Part shown: positions 30,650 through 39,847 of the stretch, piece by piece
Numbering within the stretch: position 1 is the stretch's first letter
How the letters are laid out: each line of letters begins with the position of its first letter
DNA from: Porphyra umbilicalis
Lineage: Eukaryota; Rhodophyta; Bangiophyceae; Bangiales; Bangiaceae
Direction of reading: 5' to 3'
DNA length: 64,000 nucleotides
Assembly (NCBI GenBank): GCA_002049455.2
Contig: KV918904.1
Coordinates: 1 to 64,000, forward strand
The notes under the pieces: model-generated
Told to the model about the DNA's origin: nothing
What the model saw: only the letters and a program-made list of their open reading frames with translations
Database searches by the model: none
Translations under genes and position numbers: made by a program

Positions 30650-32689
30650 ATGGCGTCGGCCGATGCGGCCCACGGTGCGGCCGCCATGGCGGTCGACAGT
30701 CGGGGCGGTGCCCCTGCTGACGTCCTCGGCGAGGAGGAGGAGATTGACGGCACCCTGGCCTCCCTCCTGTCGGCTTCTTGGCCGACTCCCGCCGTCGTCG
30801 ACGACTCTTTTCGCCGGTTCCCCTGGGACCTCGGGGGGTCCCTGGTGGAACAACGGTATGCGGTCCTTGAGGGCCGCCGCATGGTCCGTCTATGGACGAC
30901 CATCCGGGCCAACTATGGCCCGTTGTACGCCGTTCCCGAGGGGACGGCAACGGACTTCCCCTTTATCCGCCGCCAGGAGGACTGGCGGGTGTGTCAGGTG
31001 CTTCGCCATTTGGCGGAGCGTGACCTCCCCCCGGAGGTAGGCGATAAGCCCTACTTCTCGTGGGACTACTACCCTGGCACCCCCCCCAAGTTGGGGGAGG
31101 AGGACCGCGGGTACTTTGTACCCGGCGCCCTGGGGGAGTGGACGATTCGGACTACTCTGGGCGTCCTGGTGCTCCATGAGCAGCGGGAGGTCCGAGAAGT
31201 TCCGGTATCTCGGCGCAAGGCCCTGTATCCGATCGCCCCCCTTTGGTGGGCGTCGGTCGAGGTGCCGCGCGGTATGGCCGCGCGGATGCCACAGATGGTG
31301 GCGCTGCGTGGCAGCAAGCTGATGGGAGAGGTCCTCGGGGGACCCTACCATATTATGTTGGCGACCCTTTGGGCCGCCGAGGTGGCCGACGTCTTCGTCG
31401 GCAGCATCCGCCATCATGGCCATCTGTGGCGTCTCCCCCTGGTCCTGCGGACGGCTTTTGTTGAGCTCACGGCAGAGCGACTGTGCTCGGCCGATCCGTC
31501 CGCTCGGCCCCTCTTGGAGGCCGGGTTAGAGCTCCTCCGCCTTGTGGAGGAGCATGGGAAGGAGTCGTGGCTCCTGCATGATGGGAGCCCCCGAGGGGTC
31601 TTCCGGTGTGCCAAGGTACTTGACGATGACGGGGTCTTGGTCCTCATGGAGGGCCTTGGTGACTCCACCCTCCCTTATGGGAGGGATGTCACTCACGAAC
31701 TGCGTCTTCGTCCCCTTGATCGGGACCTAGCCACAGCCGGGCCGAACCGTTACGGTCCGGCGGCCCTTTTGGCTCCCCCGGCGGCACAGCCGGCGTCGCC
31801 CCCCGCGAGCTTCGCGGGGGTGCCGTATCCGGCCTCGCCCCTTGGGGGGGCGGTCTCTCGTCCTTACACCCCCCGTGGGGGTGTACGCTTTGGCCGATCG
31901 CGCCGTGCCTACCCCGGAGGAGGGTCGGTCCCCCTTATTGGGGGACGTTCGGGTCCGCCGTTGGCGGCCCTTCCCTTGTTCTCGTGGGACGGGGCCGCCC
32001 AATTGGGGACCCCGCGGCCTGTGCGGCGCGCGGTGTGGGATGGCTTGGCCCGCTCCCTAGGGGAGCTTCCCCCGATCCTTACCAACGGGGTGGATCACAC
32101 CTTGATGATGGCCCTAAGCCGCACCATGGTGCGGCTTCGCAACGAGATGGCCGTTATTGTGTCACGCCCTATGGGTGACCGAGAAGCGGATGTGCTGTAC
32201 TCCTTGAGTACAGTCGACTCAATCCGCCGCCTCTTGGCGGAGGAGTATGGCGCGGCCGTGGCCGAGACCAATACCGTCTTGGCGGGATGGGCTATTCGCA
32301 ACATGGCGTCACCCCCGGCTCCGGCCGGGGGTGGTATTTCGTCGGCGGCGCTACAGCGTCCGCCGTCCCCTTCCCCACCCCACTACGGGGTGGGGCCTGG
32401 CTCTTCTGTTCCGTCCCCTTATGGGGCGACGTTGGGTTCGGTAGCCCCGCCCCCTTATGGGGCGGGCTCGGGATCGGCTACCCCGTCCCATTATGGGGCG
32501 GGCTCGGGATCGGCTACCCCATCCCCTTATGGGGCGGGCTCTGGTGTCGCTATTCCTGTCCCTTATGGGACGGCGACTGGTCCCTCGGCGACACCCCCGA
32601 CCTTCTCGGGGCCGGGGTATTACTCGCGCGATGATGATCCCGGTCAGGGTTATAACCCTGACTTTGGTTCTCGCTCCGGGGGTTGGTGA
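30650..32689 (+). CDS. antisense ORF of element 1, 679 aa, unknown function
   Basis: It lies between the 3' LTR and the end of pol and is read opposite to gag-pol. The ATG at 30,650 is the first in a frame open from ~30,482; the stop is TGA at 32,687. Composition is that of a real protein: residues ~30-370 form an apparent globular region rich in aromatic and aliphatic residues (for example KPYFSWDYYPGTPP, PLWWASVEVPRG). After that come a Pro/Ala/Gly linker, a helical segment (~500-590, NGVDHTLMMALSRTMVRLRN) and a C-terminal tail of ~12-residue SPYGAGSGSATP-type repeats. The frame has no stop over 680 codons in a young element, which argues for selection. Antisense ORFs at this position are known in plant Tat-lineage elements. 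It would need its own promoter, perhaps the LTR acting bidirectionally. No similarity to Env or any named domain is evident. Confidence 0.65.
   Translation: MASADAAHGAAAMAVDSRGGAPADVLGEEEEIDGTLASLLSASWPTPAVVDDSFRRFPWDLGGSLVEQRYAVLEGRRMVRLWTTIRANYGPLYAVPEGTATDFPFIRRQEDWRVCQVLRHLAERDLPPEVGDKPYFSWDYYPGTPPKLGEEDRGYFVPGALGEWTIRTTLGVLVLHEQREVREVPVSRRKALYPIAPLWWASVEVPRGMAARMPQMVALRGSKLMGEVLGGPYHIMLATLWAAEVADVFVGSIRHHGHLWRLPLVLRTAFVELTAERLCSADPSARPLLEAGLELLRLVEEHGKESWLLHDGSPRGVFRCAKVLDDDGVLVLMEGLGDSTLPYGRDVTHELRLRPLDRDLATAGPNRYGPAALLAPPAAQPASPPASFAGVPYPASPLGGAVSRPYTPRGGVRFGRSRRAYPGGGSVPLIGGRSGPPLAALPLFSWDGAAQLGTPRPVRRAVWDGLARSLGELPPILTNGVDHTLMMALSRTMVRLRNEMAVIVSRPMGDREADVLYSLSTVDSIRRLLAEEYGAAVAETNTVLAGWAIRNMASPPAPAGGGISSAALQRPPSPSPPHYGVGPGSSVPSPYGATLGSVAPPPYGAGSGSATPSHYGAGSGSATPSPYGAGSGVAIPVPYGTATGPSATPPTFSGPGYYSRDDDPGQGYNPDFGSRSGGW
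32380..32590 (+). repeat. ~36-bp in-frame repeats encoding PYGAGSGSAT units
   Basis: About six variants of CCTTATGGGGCGGGCTCGGGATCGGCTACCCC encode the C-terminal Tyr-Gly-Ala-Gly-Ser tail of the antisense ORF. Confidence 0.75.
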
Positions 32690-32819
32690 CTTGTCACCAG
32701 GGGTGCTTGGCACCCCTGTCCCTCGGTCTTTGGTTGTGTTACCCTTCACCGCCCTTTGTAAAGGGAGGTGCCGCACTGTGGGGGAGAGTGCGAGAGGGCC
32801 CCGTAGGGAATAAAGGGGC

Positions 32820-35800
32820 TTAGCCCCTCTTCTTTGTGACGTTTGTTTTTACGGCCGCCCGAGCGACTCGCAGGTCTTGTACCCTTTTCTTGACTTGGTC
32901 AGAGAAGTATACCCCTTCCCGCGTCAAGGCGGGGAGCTTAATTTTCTTCCGGAGACAGTATTTCCGGAGGGCTTCTCTCGGAAGAGAAGAGGCAAATTGC
33001 CACGTGGCTTCCCCTTCGGGAAACCCAAACCATTTGACTGAGAGCTTCAATTGCCCGTCATCATTCCACCCATGTTTGATAAAATTTTCAAACACGTATT
33101 CGGGACCATCCTTAAGGTGGGTCCCTTCCTTAAAGAGGGCCTGTGCCTTCAGGGCACGGGTCCACTTAGCATCCCTCGCCGGGGGCGTGGGAGCTCCAGT
33201 GACATGGTCACTGCTCACCGTCCTGATGCCCCTGGGGCTCTCTACCAGGAATCGATACCCATCGGTTTGTAGTACCATATAAGGCCCCTGGGTCTTAAAC
33301 CCAAGCTTCTTTGGCGAGCGGGAGTGGGCATCCAGATAGACCCAGTCCCCAGCTTTTAGCTGGTTATTCTTCTCTCGAGCGCGCGCGTCGAAGGCGCGCT
33401 TGTAGGCTGCCTGGGCTTTCCCCAGGTGCTCCCGGACCTTGGGAATGAGGGCCTTCAGGTCCTCAACATATTGTTCCGCCGCCGAGCTGGCGTCGACGGG
33501 TCGTTCCTCGGCCTGTCTTAGCCGAGGCATCCTCTCAATCCCAATCAGTTGGAGCCGCCTCGGGCTCACGAAAGAAAAGGGGATTTCCCCAGTGCTAGAA
33601 TGGACCTGCGTATTGTACGCAGTTGTCAAGAGGGACAGATGGCTATCCCACTCGGCTTGGTGCTCTGCCACACAGCAGCGGAGCTGTCGAGCGAGGGTGC
33701 GGTTATACCGCTCCACCTGCCCGTTCGTCTGCGGGTGATAAGGCGAGGTATAGTTCGAGGCTATACCGAGCAAACCCAGGATGCCCTGGTAATATACCGA
33801 GGCAAACTGCGGTCCGTTGTCCGTAAGGACAGTGTCGGGGATGCCGTAGGCGGCAACCCATGTATCTATAAAGGCTGAGGCCACGGTCAGGGCCGTGGCT
33901 TCCCTCAGGGGGATCGCTCTTGTCAACTTCGTGAACCGGTCACAGATGACCAGGACGTGCTTGTGCCCCCCTCTAGAGGTGGGCAGTGGGCCCAACAGGT
34001 CCATGGCGAGCCCCGAGAAGGGCTCGTCGGCGGCGAACAACGTCATCACCGTCGTATGTTTTCTCTCTGAGAGACGGTTCTTGGCGCACGCGGGGCATTG
34101 CTCCACGTGCTTGTACACGTCAACGACCATTGTAGGCCAGTACACATACCTACGGAGGGTGTTATACATCTTCCTCGAGCCGGGATGCCCGGCTAACACC
34201 GACTGGTGTTGGTGAGTTAGGAGGCGCTTCGTTAGCGCCTCGGGGATAACCACTTGGGTTTCCCGTCCGTACACCGAGCGACGGCAGAGTAGCCCGTTCT
34301 TTTCTCGGAAGAAGAACGCCTGACGACTCCACGTGGGGTCGGGGGGCGAAAGAGCATCGAGCTCTTTAAGCCTGGCCTGGCAAAAGGTGTCCTCAGCCTG
34401 GCCCAGGATAATCTCTCGGGCCGTCAGGGCCCCCATAGGGGCCTCCTCCGGTGACGCTTCTTGTAAGACGTCACTGGCCCGGGTCTCGACAGCTAGGACG
34501 GGGATGTCCTCGTCCAGGGGCGAGGTGTCCAAACCCTCTGTAGGGAGACGCGATAGCGCGTCTGCCACCTTGTGATCCTTTCCCGGCTTATGCCGTATTT
34601 CATAATTGTACTCCGATAGTCGGAGTCGCCATCGGTTAATCCGAGCATTCGGACTCATACTAGTGAGAACCGATAACAGGGCGCGGTGATCGCACCGCAC
34701 CACAAATTCCGCACCTTCTAGGTAGGACCGTAAATAGGTCACAGCCCAGACGACGCCTAGCGCCTCGATCTCCGTGGCGAAGTAGTTCTTCTCCGCAGGG
34801 AGAAGAGCACGGCTATAGTAGCCGATGGGGTGGTATTCCCCGTCGGACTGTTGTTGCTGTAGGCAACAACCCAGCTGTTCATAGCTGGCGTCGACATCGA
34901 CGATATAATGCCCGTGCCTCTTGGGCAGGGCTAGGATAGGGGCGTCTAATAGACGTCCTCGGAGCATCTCAAAGGCGTCCGTCGCCTTCCCTGAGGGTGG
35001 AGGAAGCTTCTTAGGAAGTTTGGTGCTTGTAAGCGCCGTTAGTGGCTTCGCTATCTTAGCGAAGCCTGCTACGAAGCGGCGATATACGCCGCACATACCC
35101 AGAAAGCTCTTCATCTGGGTTTGGGTTTCCGGATAACGGAGACCCCGAAGCGCCCGGAGGTTTTTCTCCAGGACATGTACCCGTCCTGGTCGGATCACAT
35201 GACCAAGGTATTCCACTTCCTCCTGGAAGAAGTGGCACTTAGACGCCTTCAAGGTGACCCCTGCCTTCCCGAGCAGGGTCAGCACCTCATCAAGGTGCTG
35301 TAAGTGTTCCTCGGGGGAACCCGAGAAAACAATCACATCATCCAGATACACCAAACATATCTGCCACTTCACGCCGGCCAGGATCATATCCATAGCGCGT
35401 TGGAAAGTCGCAGGGGCGTTGCACAACCCAAAGGGAAGGCGCACGCACTGCCACGCGCCCGAGTGGCACGTGAAAGCCGTGAGATGTTTGTCCTCCTCGG
35501 CTACTGGTATTTGCCAGTAACCCGCATTACAATCCAGGGTGGAGAACACCCTGGCGTCCCCTAGGGAGTCGATGCATTCATCCATCCGTGGGATGGGATA
35601 CGCATCCTTGATAGTCATCAAGTTGAGCTTTCTGTAATCGATACAGAAGCGTACCGAACCATCAGGCTTCGGTACCATCACTACGGGGCTAGCCCATTCC
35701 CCACTTGCGGGCTCAATGACGTCCATCGAGCGCATACGCTCGACTTCACCCTTTTCTCTCTCCCGGGCCATCGGCCCGGCCTTGTACGGGTGTTGTCTCA

Positions 35801-36890
35801 CGGGGACAGCCCCAGGCTTCAGTCGAATTCGGTGTTCCACCCCTCGAATTAAGCCGAGCTTTCCCTCCCAAAGGGAGGAATGTTTTTGGAGGAGGGCCTT
35901 TACGGGCCCCGACCACTCCGCCGGCACCGAAGAAACATCCACCTTCGGTAGAGGTGAACCCTCTACCCCCTTAGGGGGTGTAGCGAGCTCCTTGAGCTCG
36001 CTTTCGGAGACCTCGTACGTCGGCCCCTCGTGGGCGTCGATGTACCCGATGGTCATATCGGTGGTTAGCCGCAACTGCGTAACACCCAGGTGCATCACCT
36101 GGATGGTTATGGGCTCGTCTGCCATCATTATGGCAGGGCCTTGGGCGACCTGTAGACCATGCTTGTGGTACAAAGGCGGTCGCCCTCTCACGAGGCCATG
36201 CCCCGTGTATGTACTTCTTACGGGAACATGGGCTATCGTCCCGGGTTGAACCCAGGTCTTCCGGGCCGGCTTCAGTTGAGCCGTTAGCCCCTCGGGGCAA
36301 GCACAGACCGCCGAAATGGAGGGATCGGGGCGTCCCCTAGGGGCTCCCCTCCGTTTGATCGGCACCTTGGTGCCGTCTAGGAGTTCCACATGTTGCTCCT
36401 GTGTTGCAATGTTTTTTGTTGCAACGTCAATAAAGGAGGTGCCCAAAATAGCTGGGACACTCATATTGTTCACGACTCCGAAGGAGATGTAGGAGGTCTG
36501 ACCCCCAAGGGTCACACCAAGACATACAGCTCCAACAATGGGGAGCCAGCCCCCATTGACATCATGGAACATCTTCGCGAGATCACCCAGCGGTTGTAGC
36601 GGGGTGTCGACCGGCAATAGCCGCCGGTCTATTAGCGTTGGGCCACTACCCGTATCCAATATAGCCCGGGTAGTGAGATCGAATCCTGCCGTCAGGAATA
36701 ATCGGACGGCTAGTTGGTAACTAGAGGAGGGCATGAACGCGCAAGGCGTTCCCTTTGGGGGTCTCCCTTGGGAGGCCCCCACTACTCGACTAGGCCGGTT
36801 TCTCCCGGCCCTACGAGATGACTTGCATCTCCGGTCGACTCCTTGCGTCTCCCGGGCGGGTGGGATAACCCCACCCGCTACTCGTTTCCC
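32820..36890 (-). CDS. pol: Ty3/gypsy Pol polyprotein (PR-RT-RH-IN-chromodomain)
   Basis: The frame is open from 36,965 to 32,820 (1381 codons) and is entered from gag by a -1 shift at 36,890-36,884. Order by residue: aspartic protease DTGS ~104, reverse transcriptase with YLDD ~540-543, RNase H starting VDVDAS ~690 with ADALSRLP ~801, integrase zinc finger H...H...CPAC ~918-960, integrase core D989/D1049/E1085, and a C-terminal chromodomain-like segment ~1300-1360 (NDDGQLKLSVKWFGFPEGEATW). Chromodomains mark chromoviruses and may direct integration to particular chromatin. No stop or missing catalytic residue was seen, so it is probably functional. Products act in the cytoplasmic particle and the nucleus. 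Confidence 0.95.
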   Translation of the reverse strand, partial: GKRVAGGVIPPARETQGVDRRCKSSRRAGRNRPSRVVGASQGRPPKGTPCAFMPSSSYQLAVRLFLTAGFDLTTRAILDTGSGPTLIDRRLLPVDTPLQPLGDLAKMFHDVNGGWLPIVGAVCLGVTLGGQTSYISFGVVNNMSVPAILGTSFIDVATKNIATQEQHVELLDGTKVPIKRRGAPRGRPDPSISAVCACPEGLTAQLKPARKTWVQPGTIAHVPVRSTYTGHGLVRGRPPLYHKHGLQVAQGPAIMMADEPITIQVMHLGVTQLRLTTDMTIGYIDAHEGPTYEVSESELKELATPPKGVEGSPLPKVDVSSVPAEWSGPVKALLQKHSSLWEGKLGLIRGVEHRIRLKPGAVPVRQHPYKAGPMAREREKGEVERMRSMDVIEPASGEWASPVVMVPKPDGSVRFCIDYRKLNLMTIKDAYPIPRMDECIDSLGDARVFSTLDCNAGYWQIPVAEEDKHLTAFTCHSGAWQCVRLPFGLCNAPATFQRAMDMILAGVKWQICLVYLDDVIVFSGSPEEHLQHLDEVLTLLGKAGVTLKASKCHFFQEEVEYLGHVIRPGRVHVLEKNLRALRGLRYPETQTQMKSFLGMCGVYRRFVAGFAKIAKPLTALTSTKLPKKLPPPSGKATDAFEMLRGRLLDAPILALPKRHGHYIVDVDASYEQLGCCLQQQQSDGEYHPIGYYSRALLPAEKNYFATEIEALGVVWAVTYLRSYLEGAEFVVRCDHRALLSVLTSMSPNARINRWRLRLSEYNYEIRHKPGKDHKVADALSRLPTEGLDTSPLDEDIPVLAVETRASDVLQEASPEEAPMGALTAREIILGQAEDTFCQARLKELDALSPPDPTWSRQAFFFREKNGLLCRRSVYGRETQVVIPEALTKRLLTHQHQSVLAGHPGSRKMYNTLRRYVYWPTMVVDVYKHVEQCPACAKNRLSERKHTTVMTLFAADEPFSGLAMDLLGPLPTSRGGHKHVLVICDRFTKLTRAIPLREATALTVASAFIDTWVAAYGIPDTVLTDNGPQFASVYYQGILGLLGIASNYTSPYHPQTNGQVERYNRTLARQLRCCVAEHQAEWDSHLSLLTTAYNTQVHSSTGEIPFSFVSPRRLQLIGIERMPRLRQAEERPVDASSAAEQYVEDLKALIPKVREHLGKAQAAYKRAFDARAREKNNQLKAGDWVYLDAHSRSPKKLGFKTQGPYMVLQTDGYRFLVESPRGIRTVSSDHVTGAPTPPARDAKWTRALKAQALFKEGTHLKDGPEYVFENFIKHGWNDDGQLKLSVKWFGFPEGEATWQFASSLPREALRKYCLRKKIKLPALTREGVYFSDQVKKRVQDLRVARAAVKTNVTKKRG
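36856..36890 (-). promoter_or_regulatory. -1 ribosomal frameshift signal (gag-pol)
   Basis: On the minus strand the heptamer GGGAAAC (36,890-36,884) lies in the gag frame as G GGA AAC, two codons before the gag TAG. After a 5-nt spacer comes a perfect 9-bp stem (GCGGGTGGG / CCCACCCGC, 36,878-36,856) with a 5-nt loop. The -1 frame runs directly into Pol (GKRVAGGVIPP). The geometry matches classical viral -1 frameshift sites. Confidence 0.85.
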
Positions 36891-38899
36891 GAGGGGGAGT
36901 TGTCCTCCTCGTCCTGCTCGGCCGCATCCCTCTCGGGGGAGGGTGAGTCGTCCGAGGACGACCACGGGGGACCATAATGTTCCCTCACCGCCGCGACCGG
37001 TTGTCCCTTACGGACTTCCTCGTCCGCTTTGCGGCGCTCTTCGCACCGTTCCAGAAAGGCTTTGGTCAACAGAGCCTTTGTCCCCGCATCAAGGCGGGGA
37101 CACTCTCTAAAGAAATGCCCCCGCATGTTACATGCGAGACAGTAATTCGTCCGGGGTCGCCCGGGGCGACCCGCTTCTCCCCCCTTGGGGTTAGTCCGTG
37201 GGGAAGGCCCTCGAGGCCCTTCCCCCACCTTAGCGGAAGCCCCTTGGGCCTGTCCTTGAGGGGCCTCCTTTATCTTAGGGGGGCCCCATCGGGATGGACC
37301 AGCTTCCCCAGCCTTCGGGGGGTCCCTTCGGGGGGGGTACACCTCCCCCACCTTAGGTGGGTCCCATCGGGAAGGACCCGGAGGAACTGGCCCCACCTGA
37401 GGTGGGGCTGTTACGGCCGCGGTTACGTATTTCCGCGGTGCTGGTCGAGCAGCACGACGCACCCGACGGGCCTCGGCCCGTCGGTCCTCTTCATCCTTCT
37501 GCTCCTGGAGGCGCCTACGACAGACGTCCCCCTTCCGCTGGGCATATTGCACCAGCAGGTCCATTGGCATGTTGGGGGTGTTATGTTCGCCCACATCGGC
37601 GCGAATCTCCCAACCCAGCCCCTGCATATAGCGACTTTTCATCTGTCCTTCCGTGTGAATGTATCCACACAGGCGACGTAACCCCCGTAGGCGTACGTAG
37701 AATTCATTCTCTGTTTCCTCCGCCCCTTGGGCGGCCCCATGGAACATGGCATCTTGGTCGCTTAGCGACTGCTCATCCGCATATTTGCGGAGGAGCCAGT
37801 TGATCAGTTCCAAGTAGGAGCTGACCTCTCCACTCCGTCCTCCTTGGAGGGACGGCATGATCGTATACAATTCCCGTTTGAGATCACCCTTAGTGAACTC
37901 GGGAAGGAGATACAGGGCTCGGCCCTCCGAGACGTCATTGTCGTCACCCGCTTTTACGAAGCGGCTGAGAAATTCGAAGACGCCTAAGGCGGGCGTCCCA
38001 TCCCACTCTGCATCACGGCCAAAAGTGGCCGATACATCCTTACGCAGACGGTTTAGGCCATGCGCCATGGTCCGGTCGTACCGGGTGTCGGTATTCGCCA
38101 AAGCATAAGTTGCGCAGTCTAAGACTGCAGCATAGCGGTCGTCCGCGGGGACGATCTTAGGGGGAATCCGACGGTGGGATTCCCCTCCCAGCTCGTGCCC
38201 TAGGGCACGGGTGACCGATCGACGGGGCACATGGCGACCCCCGTCTCCCCCGGAGTACTCCCCATCCGAGGAGGAGGAACTCATGCGCCGACGTCGGCGT
38301 CGGGACCGTCTAGTGGTCCCGAGGGCTGTCTCGATGAGAGACAGTCGATCGTGTAACGGGCTAATCAAAGCGTCCAATGAATCCCGTAGGGCTGCGGATA
38401 TGGCAGCCGCGTCTTGGGCCCCCGTTGGGGCCCGGTCACCACCTCCACAAGGAGGTGTTCGGGGTGGGCCGGCGGCTCTCGCCAGCCCGTCATATGGGCC
38501 CCAGGGTAAACGGGGGACCGCTTTGTCCCGCCTACCCGGGGGTAGAGGAGATGGAGGCGGGAATTCCCCTCCGGCTCCACCCTCCACACCTTGGGGGGAA
38601 GGAGGTGGGAATTCCCTTCCACCTACGCCCCCCGCACCTTGGGGGGGAAGAGACGAGAATACCCTTCCGCCTACATCCCCCGCTCCTTGGGGGGGGAGAG
38701 ACGGGAATACCCTTCCGTCTCCACCCCCGTCTCCCGGCGCGCCACGCTCCGGCATGGCGGTGCCGGCTTGACGCTCCCGCCGAGGAGGGATCCCTCCGGG
38801 GTCCTGAGACCCCGAGCCCTCGCTGGCTCCGTCACGGTCGCCCCGTGACGGGTTGCCGGCGCCCGGGGCGCCGGTCTCCGCCACCCCAGTGGTGTCCAT
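36878..38899 (-). CDS. gag: Ty3/gypsy Gag, 673 aa, one zinc knuckle
   Basis: The first ATG of the frame is at 38,899; the frame is open upstream to 38,935. The N-terminal ~180 residues are Gly/Pro-rich with repeated segments. A helical capsid-like region follows (~300-500, motifs FLSRFVKAGDD, RKYADEQSLSDQDAMF, MQGLGWEIRADV). After a basic linker with short Pro-rich repeats (PSRWGPPK type) comes one CCHC knuckle, CLACNMRGHFFREC. The C-terminus is acidic and ends at TAG 36,880-36,878. Gag forms the particle and binds the genomic RNA. No lesion seen. Confidence 0.9.
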   Translation of the reverse strand: MDTTGVAETGAPGAGNPSRGDRDGASEGSGSQDPGGIPPRRERQAGTAMPERGAPGDGGGDGRVFPSLPPQGAGDVGGRVFSSLPPQGAGGVGGREFPPPSPQGVEGGAGGEFPPPSPLPPGRRDKAVPRLPWGPYDGLARAAGPPRTPPCGGGDRAPTGAQDAAAISAALRDSLDALISPLHDRLSLIETALGTTRRSRRRRRRMSSSSSDGEYSGGDGGRHVPRRSVTRALGHELGGESHRRIPPKIVPADDRYAAVLDCATYALANTDTRYDRTMAHGLNRLRKDVSATFGRDAEWDGTPALGVFEFLSRFVKAGDDNDVSEGRALYLLPEFTKGDLKRELYTIMPSLQGGRSGEVSSYLELINWLLRKYADEQSLSDQDAMFHGAAQGAEETENEFYVRLRGLRRLCGYIHTEGQMKSRYMQGLGWEIRADVGEHNTPNMPMDLLVQYAQRKGDVCRRRLQEQKDEEDRRAEARRVRRAARPAPRKYVTAAVTAPPQVGPVPPGPSRWDPPKVGEVYPPRRDPPKAGEAGPSRWGPPKIKEAPQGQAQGASAKVGEGPRGPSPRTNPKGGEAGRPGRPRTNYCLACNMRGHFFRECPRLDAGTKALLTKAFLERCEERRKADEEVRKGQPVAAVREHYGPPWSSSDDSPSPERDAAEQDEEDNSPSGNE

Positions 38900-39054
38900 G
38901 GCGGGAAGACTCCGTCCTCCTGCGGTAACAATCAATCCTCAAAGACGATCTCAACAGAACAGTCACACCCAAGGGCAAGACAAAGCACAGCAGGACGGCC
39001 ACCGTGAGAACTGACACAGGGTAGACCCGACTGATCAAGAAGGGCCAGACCCTG

Positions 39055-39072
39055 TCCCCCGCTGATCCACCA
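39055..39072 (-). other. primer binding site of element 1
   Basis: On the minus strand TGGTGGATCAGCGGGG starts 2 nt after the 5' LTR. It would pair with a tRNA 3' end CCCCGCTGATCCACCA. It is not the common initiator-Met type (TGGTATCAGAGC). The second element has nearly the same site. Confidence 0.75.
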
Positions 39073-39074
39073 AA

Positions 39075-39842
39075 TGTAGTGGTTTCTGCCCACAAAGCCG
39101 ACGGGGCAAGGCCCCGTCAGAAAACCCAGCACAGGATGCGGAGCGACACAAAGGAGAAAGAACACAAACGCCTGGATCACAGGGCGCGGAGCGCACCAGA
39201 ACGCCGGAACTAACGCAAACGCAACGCTGATTTATTCGAGTACGCACGATGACCCCAAAGCATACACTCATATACCCTCAGAAACAAGACGCAGGACGTG
39301 CACAATCCCGACCCAGGAAAAGACGGTCGTAGGGGGGCCGGGGCCCGACGGGCCACGGTCCCTGATGAGGGGTCCTGGTGGCCCCTGCCACGGATCAAGG
39401 GACCCTCTTCCACTGGAAGAGATATATGGTCCCAGGATTTAAGCCAGCTTGGACTGAAATTGCCCAATACATCACTAGGGACTTATCCCCAGATTTTCAA
39501 CTCTCCGATCGAAGTCCTCGTGGGATATCGATAGTGGCCGAGATCTAATCTCGGTCCCGGGCTTCTCCCCAGCCAGAGGAGCTTCCACAAGCTTCCAGGC
39601 CCCTCTAGGGGGCCCGGATCGAGGGGTCGCGTGGCCCCTCGTTCGCGTCAGGCCCTGTCCCCCCCTGCCTTCGGGCAAGGGGGATGTCAGACCCGGGGGT
39701 GGCCCTGAGAGCCACCTGGCAGGCGCCCCGAAGGGGCGCCGCACACCGCTCCCTCTAGGGGCATTGCGTGGGTGCTCGCGACCCCTCCCCCGGCTCATAC
39801 CGGGGGGATCGCGTCATCAGGGGAGAGGGGGTTTCCCCCACA
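39075..39842 (-). repeat. 5' LTR of element 1, 768 bp
   Basis: Identical to 29,510-30,277 except at three positions. It is followed at 39,843 by GATCG, the second target-site copy. Confidence 0.97.
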
Positions 39843-39847
39843 GATCG

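Larger units (their letters stand above)
29510..39842 (-). mobile_element. complete Ty3/gypsy chromovirus-like LTR retrotransposon, 10.3 kb
   Basis: Element 1 is bounded by TG...CA LTRs of 768 bp (29,510-30,277 and 39,075-39,842) and a perfect 5-bp target duplication GATCG (29,505-29,509 and 39,843-39,847). Minus-strand order: 5' LTR, primer binding site, gag, pol in the -1 frame (PR, RT, RNase H, IN, chromodomain-like), a 2.5-kb region with a long antisense ORF, polypurine tract, 3' LTR. The two LTRs differ at three positions in my alignment (29,841, 29,858, 29,985), about 0.4%, so insertion is recent and gag and pol are open. It interrupts an older GC-rich ORF. Confidence 0.97.

Noticed and set aside
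30252-30950. 232-codon minus-strand frame downstream of pol as an env-like gene
   Set aside because: Pro/Arg/Gly-rich with no signal peptide or membrane segment; it looks like the shadow of the antisense ORF.
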